NCBI RefSeq assembly: GCF_016735695.1 | Contig: NZ_JAERQD010000017.1 | Coordinates: 62,001 to 126,000, forward strand | From: Microvirga zambiensis WSM3693 | GTDB lineage: Bacteria; Pseudomonadota; Alphaproteobacteria; Rhizobiales; Beijerinckiaceae | Direction of reading: 5' to 3' | DNA length: 64,000 bases | Shown: piece by piece, positions 49,601-55,663 of the stretch | How the letters are laid out: every line of letters begins with the position of its first letter | Position numbering within the stretch: position 1 is the stretch's first letter | The notes under the pieces: model-generated | The model's database searches: none | What the model was told of the DNA's origin: nothing | Seen by the model: the letters and a program-made list of their open reading frames with translations, nothing else | Position numbers and translations under genes: made by a program

Positions 49601-51371
49601 CGAAGGCGACGATCAGCTCGATGGCGGTGACGGTAACGACACTCTCGACGGCGGTAAGGGCGGCGGACCGGACACGCTTCGCGGCGGCGCCGGCGACGAT
49701 GTCTACTACCTTTGGAATGAAGGAGACGTTATCGAGAACGACGAAGGAGGCGACAACGACACGGCCTGGGTTCTCTCGAGCAACATCGGAGACTTCGATG
49801 GCAATGGCGTCGAGGACGAAAACGACGTCACCGCTTATGTCGCGGACCTCTGGAGCAAAGGTATCGAGAACGTCTATGTCGACGAAGAACTCTATACCGG
49901 TGGAGGAACCGGTCCCGAGAACAACGTCTATCATGTCCACGAGGACAGCCCGCCGATCGTCGAGGACGTCGATCCCGCGATCGGAGGCATCGATACCGCC
50001 ATCATCCATGTCGCGAGCTACACCCTTGATGACGGTGTCGGCGTCGAGATCCTCGAGGTCGCAGACGATGTCGATTTCGGCGTCGAGATCATAGGCAACA
50101 AATACGACAACACCATCTATGGCGGTGCGCACGATGACACCTTGATGGGCGGCGCCGGCAATGACCTGATCTCCGACGACAAGGAGGACGGCAAGGACAA
50201 CGGCAATGGAGCCGATCGTCTTGAAGGCGGCGAAGGCGAGGACACTCTCGTCGGCGGCTTCGGCAACGATTGGCTCGATGGCGGTGCCGACAACGACACG
50301 CTCTACGGCGGAAACGACGACGACCACTTGAACGGTGGCGAAGGCAGCGACTGGCTGGATGGTGGAGACGGCAACGACATCCTCGATAGTGGCGATGGCG
50401 GCCCGGATACCCTCATCGGCGGCAAGGGCGACGATATCTACTACCTGAGAAACAGGGGCGACGTGGTCGAGATCGACGAAGGTGGCGACGCCGACACGGT
50501 CTATGCTCTTCGGCAGAATATTGGAGACGAAGGCACTCCCGCCACCAGGGACCAGATCAATGCCTATGTGCACGACCTCTGGGCCAAGGGCATCGAGAAC
50601 GTCTGGATCGATAGCGTCCTTTATCAGAAGGACAGCGTGCCCACAGGTGTGCGGCTCTCTCGGCAATTCGTGGACGAACTCACCCCCACGGACTCATTCG
50701 TTACCGATCTGTCGGTAATCGGGGGCGACCTCACAGGTACTTACACCTTCAATCTCGAGGACGATGCGGGCGGACGGTTTTACATCGACGGTAACTTCCT
50801 CAGAGTCAAAAATGGCGTGTTGCTCGATTTCGAGGATCTTGGCCTCTATAATCTCAAGATCTCAGTCACGCTCAATGGTGTCACATCGCAACCTTTTGAT
50901 GTCTTCCTTGGCGTCATCAATCTCATGACGGAGGTTGTGGTCGCGGGGAACGGCGATGATCTGATTAAAGCCAGCTCTGGTGACGACAACCTGAACGGCG
51001 GCGGCGGGAACGACACCCTTTATGGATCATATGGCAGCGACCAGTTGGCTGGCGGAGATGGAGCCGACGTGTTCGTCTTTGACACATGGCTCGACGAGAC
51101 GAATGTCGATCTCTTGGTCGACTTCAATGCGGCCGAGGACAAGATCCACCTGAAGCTGTCGATCTTCGAGGCGTTCGGTCAGGAAGGCGCGGTTTCGGAG
51201 GACGCCTTCACCTTGGGGGATCAGGCAACAACCGAAGCGCATCGGCTCATCTATGATCCCAACATGGGCTACTTGATGTACGATTTCGACGGTGTCGGCG
51301 GTGAGCAGGCTATCCTGATCGCAGTCCTCGACGCCTTTTCCCTCAACCACGACAACTTCCGTGTGATCTAG
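43653..51371 (+). CDS. Giant RTX calcium-binding secreted protein (2572 residues)
   Basis: Very large, acidic, probably type I-secreted surface or matrix protein; no specific function recognised. Residues 1-405 form repeated beta segments of the pattern G-x-F-V-V-x-Y/W-x-x...G-x-x-x-Q-x-x-x-x-x-G, resembling a beta-propeller. Residues 409-1316 hold RTX nonapeptide blocks with spacers such as GTGIEILQA...INLTGSD. Residues 1372-1581 look like two cadherin-like repeats (VTITITDVDEGP, EITITLTDV). RTX blocks resume to about 2255, with four copies of a module ending IENVYVDEELY or similar. Residues 2329-2426 are another cadherin-like unit, then final RTX repeats and the secretion tail (DVFVFDTWLDETNVDLLVDF to HDNFRVI). 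GGAGAG precedes the ATG. There is no Sec signal. Confidence 0.9.
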   Translation: MAGGVTRWNSEDWVHNIAQTQNRAATAVAPDGTMMTVWEEWVPGRNITKVVGQIVEFDGTVINAAFDLNIYPGVMDQIRPSITALSNGTFVVAYESANKIFTQIVRPDGSSTLADPVSHTSGALTNAKVVDLGNGSYSVLYKVTGNVVPPWPDLEYRTEFREQKFDARGTAVGDNSTLGLYAVDYDFAYIGSIGEMHAITEKRVFARGRDPDHQTGTEFRSEIVLRIKTYGAPQDTLVVLKSAITDRPGYEFKDVEITALKNGHMVVTWLEVTPAGTTMRGQAVDANGNRVGSEFIIDPTTDGNDSKPVIASLPSPLGTSFVVAWVEEQGGTSVIKAQVFSAPGVREGLEFVVSTINGGAQIDPRIISHDDGRFTITWTTAWNSAGGYIRSQTFDVRRNQVNFVGNQQDDHYAGTVGNDTLLGGSGNDRLSGHDGNDSLVGGAHNDTLRGGQGNDELYGNDGSDYLQGGSGDNYMHGGTDTAADVFVGGSGTNTVSYAGQGPVRVFLDPSLGTNTGAATGDTYFDIDVFNGSSGADVFGGDANGNIFWGDAGNDTLSGYAGDDRLDGALGDDSLDGGANNDRLLGGDGNDTLNGGSGNDYMEGGAGNDTYYVDSKGDSVLETDTKSGGGTTDTVIVSFDYTLQSGTGIEILQAEKGTATINLTGSDAENNIIIGNDGTNTLDGKDGNDTLEGHGGNDSLLGGSGRDSLVGGDGDDVLKGELGDDTLIGGAGNDTYWADLGDSIGEDTSGDSDRLIATQANGEYILSKGIEYGQISAGLDGVTLSGNGFANTLEGNEKANILNGHDGNDFLYGYGGDDVLNGGNGNDQLRGDVGKDFLNGDVGQDTLWGGDDNDVINGGDDNDTLYGEAGDDILDGNAGKDHMEGGTGNDIYHVGVPGDTFYEENLDSGGTKDIVIVNFDYTLRGGSGIEILQAADSGNPIKLTGSDDKNIIWGNNAANEIWGEGGDDTLEGHGGNDKLTGGLGFDRLYGGAGDDVLKGNQGRDTLNGGDGNDTYWVDDLDDVEADTGGGNDLLIVDGPGGTYKLAEGIENGQISSTSGYGVTLIGTDKDNSLEGNEDDNTFLGGAGNDALYGHGGNDVLKGGAGNDFMSGGYGDDTYYVDSEDGVVSEDPEESDGYDTVIVDFNHTLQAGTGIEVLQAIEGNASINLTGSDEEDNVLVGNDGANKLYGRAGNDTLNGGGGNDLLDGGEGVDTLSGGEGSDTYYVDSVDDETYDDGTGGNDVDLVIVTAYGEFTLASGIENGSLAGSAGNASLNGNDGNNKLTGNDGANVLTGGEGDDTLDGGKGDDVLIGGEGGDTYYVDSVDDEVYDEGSRGHDVAHLTTGSNLGRAEALDMAAFLNSSIEEIYIDGELYRAPTNVSFTGGTIREDAHEGDEVGVLGAHDSVGDTPSFSFVNGQGPGDRIDESGRFIIVNDNGTWRVLVAEGAVFDREERDSYSFRILVTDRHGLTDYKDVTITITDVDEGPHTVQLEGATAVTVAENTTDLGVLSAVDPEGDAITGYDLSGDHAEMFEVVVENGAFRLRVKNGYELDFEMLATLTLTVVAYAGSQPSAAQEITITLTDVIEGNDGDNEIFGTPGKDVLDGGKGNDTIYGLGDDDVLIGGEGGDTLYGEAGDDTLDGGAGNDFLNGGEGSDTYIVRGHETIGEDGSEGTDTVVVFTTGAYELDDVIENGILDGSAGSASLIGHDGDNKLTGNEHANVLDGKDGDDTLIGGGGADELFGGEGNDTLNGGFFDAQGKAVGDGEADTLHAGAGNDTYFLMDADDEIDFSSGKDEGTDTVYLVADNFATDGEVDWDAIEAYAEYLRDNGIEEIYIYVDGKEVAYGKDDIYEVYPESEAIVEDLDPAKGGFDRANIHVASYTLGEDVGVEVLSVVDGLSFDVTINGNSQDNTIYGSLRNDTLRGGDGNDLISDDEEDGKNPGSGDDRLEGEAGEDTLIGGLGNDWLDGGKDNDTLFGEIGDDTLDGGEGDDQLDGGDGNDTLDGGKGGGPDTLRGGAGDDVYYLWNEGDVIENDEGGDNDTAWVLSSNIGDFDGNGVEDENDVTAYVADLWSKGIENVYVDEELYTGGGTGPENNVYHVHEDSPPIVEDVDPAIGGIDTAIIHVASYTLDDGVGVEILEVADDVDFGVEIIGNKYDNTIYGGAHDDTLMGGAGNDLISDDKEDGKDNGNGADRLEGGEGEDTLVGGFGNDWLDGGADNDTLYGGNDDDHLNGGEGSDWLDGGDGNDILDSGDGGPDTLIGGKGDDIYYLRNRGDVVEIDEGGDADTVYALRQNIGDEGTPATRDQINAYVHDLWAKGIENVWIDSVLYQKDSVPTGVRLSRQFVDELTPTDSFVTDLSVIGGDLTGTYTFNLEDDAGGRFYIDGNFLRVKNGVLLDFEDLGLYNLKISVTLNGVTSQPFDVFLGVINLMTEVVVAGNGDDLIKASSGDDNLNGGGGNDTLYGSYGSDQLAGGDGADVFVFDTWLDETNVDLLVDFNAAEDKIHLKLSIFEAFGQEGAVSEDAFTLGDQATTEAHRLIYDPNMGYLMYDFDGVGGEQAILIAVLDAFSLNHDNFRVI
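47617..47775 (+). repeat. Inter-RTX module, copy 1 (in the giant RTX protein)
   Basis: Encodes a segment from DDEVYDEGSRGHDVAHL to SSIEEIYIDGELY: an acidic strand, a run of variable length and a short helix before IE-E-I-Y-I-D. It is the shortest copy. Confidence 0.6.
48985..49185 (+). repeat. Inter-RTX module, copy 2
   Basis: Encodes DADDEIDFSSGKDEGTDTVY to NGIEEIYIYVDGKEV, following an RTX block, with a helix AIEAYAEYLRDNG. Confidence 0.65.
49716..49910 (+). repeat. Inter-RTX module, copy 3
   Basis: Encodes NEGDVIENDEGGDNDTAWVL to KGIENVYVDEELYTG, with helix DVTAYVADLWSKG. It includes an EF-hand-like acidic loop DFDGNGVEDENDV. Confidence 0.7.
50452..50635 (+). repeat. Inter-RTX module, copy 4
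   Basis: Encodes NRGDVVEIDEGGDADTVYAL to KGIENVWIDSVLYQK, with helix QINAYVHDLWAKG. It is closest to copy 3, consistent with duplication of the whole surrounding 245-residue unit. Confidence 0.7.
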
Positions 51372-51468
51372 GGAGCCGATCGGCCTTTTGGCGATCAGTG
51401 CCTGCCAATGCAGATGCCTCGACAACCAGAAAATGAAACGTTATTAAAAATCAGATTAGTAGTTTCCG

Positions 51469-54400
51469 ATGCCACTTTTGACTCTAACTCACAATCCTGC
51501 CGTAGCGACACCTGAGGGAACTTCAACGACGTTGTTCAGGTTCGATGAGAACCAGCCGACGGGCGTCGTCATCGGAACGATCCGCGACGTCGATGTTGAC
51601 CTCAATTACCGAATTACGGGCCAGACCTCCGGGGCGACCCGTTATGGCCTCGCCAGTCGGATGGACAACGGTCAAAGGGTTCTCGATCTTGTGGTCATCG
51701 CTGGAGGTGACACCAACTTCAATTTCGAGGGAACCGCTCAGCATCAGGTGACAGTCGAAGGATTCCGCGGCAGCGCGACGCAATCCGAGGATGCCGGCAG
51801 CTTCGCCTTCAACCTCAACAACATCAACGAACGGCCGACGGGCGTATGGTTGAATTCGATAGGCACCACCGAAATCACGGTTCAGGAAAACCAGCCGCTT
51901 AACACTCAACTCGCGACGCTGGGCGTCGTCGATCCCGACGGGATCAACACGACCTGGGGGCGCCCGAGTGTTACCTATGCAGTGGATCCGAACGATCCGC
52001 TTTACCCGGACAGTGACCTTTATACGGTCGTCAGAAACGGCAACACATGGCGGCTCGTGGTCAACGGCGTGCTCGACTACGAAGCTCTTCCGGAAGGATC
52101 AAAGTTTCATATCGTCAAGGTCATTGCGACGGACGGCGGTGGCCTGTCGTTCCCGCAATTGCTGAGAGTCAACATCACCAACGATCCGAACGAAGGCCCG
52201 GCGAACCAGGCGCCGTCCGATCCGGAAGTCGTCACCGGCACTCTGCGGGCGCTGACCGAGGGACAGGGAAGCATGGACGTTGCAACGGTTGAATCCGACG
52301 ATGACGGCGTGGGCGGCGCGCTGCGCTATGAACTGACCAACAATCCGGGCGACCTGTTCTCAATAAACGCGACCTCGGGGGTGATCACCTTCACCGGCAG
52401 CAACCTGAACTACGAGAACAACACCAATCTCGTCGTCGAGAACGGGGGCACGACACAGGAGCGCAAGTACTTCAATGTGCAGGTGCGTACTGTCGAAACC
52501 GGTACAAACGGCCTGAATTCCGGCACGACGACCGTGAAGGTCTATGTCAACGACGTCAACGAGGCGCCGACTGCCGCGACCTATGCCGTCAATACCATGA
52601 GCGAGGATGCTCAGGTTAATTCCACCATCGGAACGATACGGGATCAGGACGTGATCGATCCCGACACCTTCATCAGCAACCGAAATTTCCGCTTTACGCT
52701 TGCCGATTCACTAGGCAACCCGATCACAAGTCCTCATTTCCAGGTCAACAGCGTGAGCGGCCTCATTACCGTCGGTCCACAAGGCCTGCCTAATGTGGAC
52801 GTTGTCACGGTGATCAAGATCTACGTGCTCATCAGGGATCAAGCCGGCACCGGAGAGCGCTATCTCAAAGAGGTTGACATCACTGTCAATCCGGTCGTTC
52901 CCAACAATACACCTCCGGCTACACCCACCATCCTCAATAACGACGTGCAGGTTCTGACGGAGGAGCTTGCCGGCGTGGTGAATGTGGCGACCGTCGAATC
53001 TTCGGACGACGGAGTCGGCGGCACGACGTTGGGCTTTGAGCTGCGCAACACCTTTGGCGGCCTGTTCTCGGTCAACACGGTCAACGGCAGGGGCGTGATC
53101 ACCTTCAACGGCACGGCTCAGCAATACGAGAACAATCCCAACCTGATGGTGGAGAACGAGGGCACGGCGCAGGAGCGCAAGTACTTCAACGTGGAGGTTC
53201 GGGCCACCGAGAGTGGCGCGGGCGGGCTCAAATCCATTTACACAACGGTCAGAGTCTACCTCAACGACGTCAACGAGGCGATATCCGACGCCACCTATGC
53301 GCCGAACGTCATGAACGAGAACGCTCAGGCTGGCACCACGATCGCCGCCGCACCGACGGTCGTCGATCCGGATACGGCTGTCGGCAATCGCAACTTCCGC
53401 TACGTGCTGGCGAACCAAAATGGCGTCGAGATCACCAGCCCCAACTTTGTGGTGAACGCGAACACAGGCGTGATCACGGTCGGGGCTTCGGGCCTGCCGA
53501 ATGTGAGCGTGCCCACGGACGTCAAGATCTACGTGCTCATCAAGGATCGAGGTGGCGCTGGCTACTCCCACCTTGAGGAAGTCACAATCAGGATCAATCC
53601 GAACGATGTAAACTCGCCGCCGGGCGCACCTGATATTGTCAATAATGAAGTGCTGAATCTGACGGAAGCGGTTGCCGGCGTGGTGAATGTGGCGACGGTT
53701 GAATCCGACGACGACGGCGTTGGCGGCACGACGCTGGGATATGAGCTGCGCAGCACCTTTGGCGGCCTGTTCTCGGTCAGCAATGCCGGCGTGATCACCT
53801 TCAACGGCACGGCTCAGCAATATGAGAACAATCCCAACCTGATGGTGGAGAACGAGGGCACGGCCCTGGAGAAGAAGTACTTCAACGTGGAGGTCCGGGC
53901 CGTGGAGAGCGGGGGAGGCCTCTCGTCCGGCTACACCACGGTGAGAGTCTACCTGAACGACGTCAACGAGGCGATCTCCGACGCCACTTATACGCCGAAC
54001 GTGATGAGCGAGAACGCTCAGGTCGGCACCACGGTTGCCGCCACGCCGACGGTCGTCGATCCCGATACGGCTCCGGCCAATCGCAACTTCCGCTATGTGC
54101 TGGTTGACGACGAAGGGGTGGAGATCACCGTCCCATCCAATTTCGCAGTGGATGCAACCACAGGCGAGATCACGGTCGGGGCCCTCGGCCTGCCGGATGT
54201 GAGCGTGCCCACGGACGTGAAGCTCTATGTGCGCATCAGGGATCAGGGCGGTACCGGCTACTCCCATGTCGAGGAGGTCACGGTCAGGGTCAATCCGGTA
54301 ACGACGGGTCCGAACCAGGCTCCTCAATCGATTGCGCTCTCGTCCGGTGGTTCTGTCGACGAGTTGGCGGCTGCCGGGGTGACCGTCGCATCCTTTACGG

Positions 54401-55233
54401 CTACCGACCCGGACGACACCGGTGGCTTCGTTTATTCGCTTGTGAACTCGGATGGTCGCTTTGAGATCGTCGGCAACGAACTGAAAGTCAAAGACGGCTT
54501 TAAGCTTGATTACGAACAGTTCACGTCGCACACGGTCACCGTGAGAGTCACGGACAAGAACGGAACCGGGTTGTCACATACCCAGAATTTCACGATCGCG
54601 GTCAGAGACGTGAATCCTGAGGTGACGGCGGGATCGAGCGCGGACGATGTCTTCTACGGCGGCGCGGCAGCCGACTTCCTGAGCGGTGCGCTTGGAAACG
54701 ACTCGATCTATGGCGGCCTCGGTGCGGACACGCTGAATGGCGATGCCGGGAATGACGTCTTGAAAGGAAATGACGACAAGGACAAGATCACCGGCGGTCT
54801 CGGCGACGACAAGCTCTGGGGCGGCTACGGCAACGACACCCTCTGGGGCGGCGTGGGCAAGGACATCTTCGTCTTCGACGGCAAGCTCGGCACCTCCAAG
54901 ACCGATCGCAAGGTCAACTTCGACACGATCAAGGATTACAGCGTCAAGGACGATGCGATCTGGCTCGACAACGACCTGTTCAAGTCGAACAAGAAGCTCT
55001 ACGCCGCGATCAAGAAGGGCGTCGAGACGAAGCCCTTGAAGATGGCCTCGAAGTTCTTCACGGTCGGTGACAAGGCCAAGGACAAGGACGACTACTTCGT
55101 CTACGACGCCAAGAAGCGGGTGCTGTACTACGATGCCGACGGCAGCGGATCGAAGGCGGCGATCGAGATGGCGACGTTTACCAACAACAAGGCGCTGAAG
55201 GGCTTCGGCTACAAGGAGTTCTTCTTTATCTAG
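51469..55233 (+). CDS. Cadherin-like/RTX secreted protein (1254 residues)
   Basis: Probable type I-secreted protein made mostly of cadherin-like beta domains. Residues 1-240 hold two units ending in FNLNNINERP and RVNITNDPNEGP. Three tandem units of about 235 residues follow (245-945), each with an LTE-x-x-x-x-V-x-V-A-T-V-E-S-x-D-D-G-V-G-G start and a VNDVNEA- or LNDVNEA-type calcium motif. One more cadherin-like domain (about 948-1045) precedes RTX nonapeptides (1060-1135), then a lysine-rich secretion tail (IFVFDGKLGTSKTDRKVNFD to YKEFFFI). No Shine-Dalgarno site is evident before the ATG, and the gap to the giant gene is only 97 bases, so it may be cotranscribed with it. Adhesion is a reasonable guess only. 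Confidence 0.88.
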   Translation: MPLLTLTHNPAVATPEGTSTTLFRFDENQPTGVVIGTIRDVDVDLNYRITGQTSGATRYGLASRMDNGQRVLDLVVIAGGDTNFNFEGTAQHQVTVEGFRGSATQSEDAGSFAFNLNNINERPTGVWLNSIGTTEITVQENQPLNTQLATLGVVDPDGINTTWGRPSVTYAVDPNDPLYPDSDLYTVVRNGNTWRLVVNGVLDYEALPEGSKFHIVKVIATDGGGLSFPQLLRVNITNDPNEGPANQAPSDPEVVTGTLRALTEGQGSMDVATVESDDDGVGGALRYELTNNPGDLFSINATSGVITFTGSNLNYENNTNLVVENGGTTQERKYFNVQVRTVETGTNGLNSGTTTVKVYVNDVNEAPTAATYAVNTMSEDAQVNSTIGTIRDQDVIDPDTFISNRNFRFTLADSLGNPITSPHFQVNSVSGLITVGPQGLPNVDVVTVIKIYVLIRDQAGTGERYLKEVDITVNPVVPNNTPPATPTILNNDVQVLTEELAGVVNVATVESSDDGVGGTTLGFELRNTFGGLFSVNTVNGRGVITFNGTAQQYENNPNLMVENEGTAQERKYFNVEVRATESGAGGLKSIYTTVRVYLNDVNEAISDATYAPNVMNENAQAGTTIAAAPTVVDPDTAVGNRNFRYVLANQNGVEITSPNFVVNANTGVITVGASGLPNVSVPTDVKIYVLIKDRGGAGYSHLEEVTIRINPNDVNSPPGAPDIVNNEVLNLTEAVAGVVNVATVESDDDGVGGTTLGYELRSTFGGLFSVSNAGVITFNGTAQQYENNPNLMVENEGTALEKKYFNVEVRAVESGGGLSSGYTTVRVYLNDVNEAISDATYTPNVMSENAQVGTTVAATPTVVDPDTAPANRNFRYVLVDDEGVEITVPSNFAVDATTGEITVGALGLPDVSVPTDVKLYVRIRDQGGTGYSHVEEVTVRVNPVTTGPNQAPQSIALSSGGSVDELAAAGVTVASFTATDPDDTGGFVYSLVNSDGRFEIVGNELKVKDGFKLDYEQFTSHTVTVRVTDKNGTGLSHTQNFTIAVRDVNPEVTAGSSADDVFYGGAAADFLSGALGNDSIYGGLGADTLNGDAGNDVLKGNDDKDKITGGLGDDKLWGGYGNDTLWGGVGKDIFVFDGKLGTSKTDRKVNFDTIKDYSVKDDAIWLDNDLFKSNKKLYAAIKKGVETKPLKMASKFFTVGDKAKDKDDYFVYDAKKRVLYYDADGSGSKAAIEMATFTNNKALKGFGYKEFFFI
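52204..52908 (+). repeat. Tandem cadherin-like unit 1 (about 705 bp)
   Basis: First of three head-to-tail units. It starts at QAPSDPEVVTGTLRALTEGQ and is the most diverged copy. Confidence 0.8.
52909..53610 (+). repeat. Tandem cadherin-like unit 2 (about 702 bp)
   Basis: Second unit, starting TPPATPTILNNDVQVLTEEL. It shares long near-identical nucleotide tracts with unit 3, for example 53099-53202 against 53791-53894. Confidence 0.85.
53611..54309 (+). repeat. Tandem cadherin-like unit 3 (about 699 bp)
   Basis: Third unit, starting SPPGAPDIVNNEVLNLTEAV. Its close match to unit 2 points to a recent duplication or gene conversion. Confidence 0.85.
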
Positions 55234-55247
55234 TTGACGATACGTTA
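54802..55247 (+). repeat. 446-bp RTX 3' cassette, copy A
   Basis: Covers the last RTX repeats, the whole secretion tail, the stop codon and 14 bases beyond it in the 1254-residue gene. It aligns without gaps to copy B at 58052-58497 at roughly 90% by eye. Confidence 0.85.
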
Positions 55248-55663
55248 TAATGATATACAATATGCGCCGGCCCTTGGTGGCCGGCGCTGGCATTTTCGGG
55301 AGGGTGCGAGGGACATCGACGACCGCCGGGGGAGCTTTTCACCGAGACGTTGGCGGCAATAGGCCCTGGAGGTCTTCGCCTCGAGTCGTTCTCGGCGAGG
55401 TGCATTCGGCAGCGCCAAGGATGCGGCAAGCCAAGAAGGAGGAAGGGTTCCACGCAGGTGGAAGCCGCTCTTGAGTGTTTGTGGTTTGCATAAGCAATCC
55501 GACGATGCGTTAGGGCAGTGCTCGCTGTCCCCGATAGTAAAGCCTCGAATTTGCAAGCGGTCCTGCGGAACTCATCACCGAGAACTTCTTCTGAACCAGG
55601 CCTGGAGAGGGGCGCTGCACACTTGGCCCCTGGCCCATCAACTCAGATTCAAAGGGGAGAACG
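55234..55663. other. Intergenic region between two cadherin-like RTX genes
   Basis: Of 430 bases, the first 14 belong to the duplicated cassette. A terminator-like hairpin lies at 55264-55287 and a smaller one (TTCCAC/GTGGAA) near 55450-55465. Short open frames are present but have no family features or good start sites. The last 20 bases carry AGGGGAG, the ribosome binding site of the next gene. Confidence 0.55.
55264..55287 (+). terminator. Terminator after the 1254-residue RTX gene
   Basis: Perfect 9-bp stem GCGCCGGCC/GGCCGGCGC with a 6-base loop, followed by TGGCATTTT. Confidence 0.7.

Noticed and set aside
44870..51070. CRISPR-like regular short repeats
   Set aside because: The repeats have a 27-base period that encodes glycine/aspartate nonapeptides in one open frame; there are no identical repeat units with unique spacers, and no cas genes.
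55250..55663. Small open frames in the gap between the two cadherin-like RTX genes
   Set aside because: They have no ribosome binding sites, no hydrophobic or domain pattern, and overlap a terminator hairpin.
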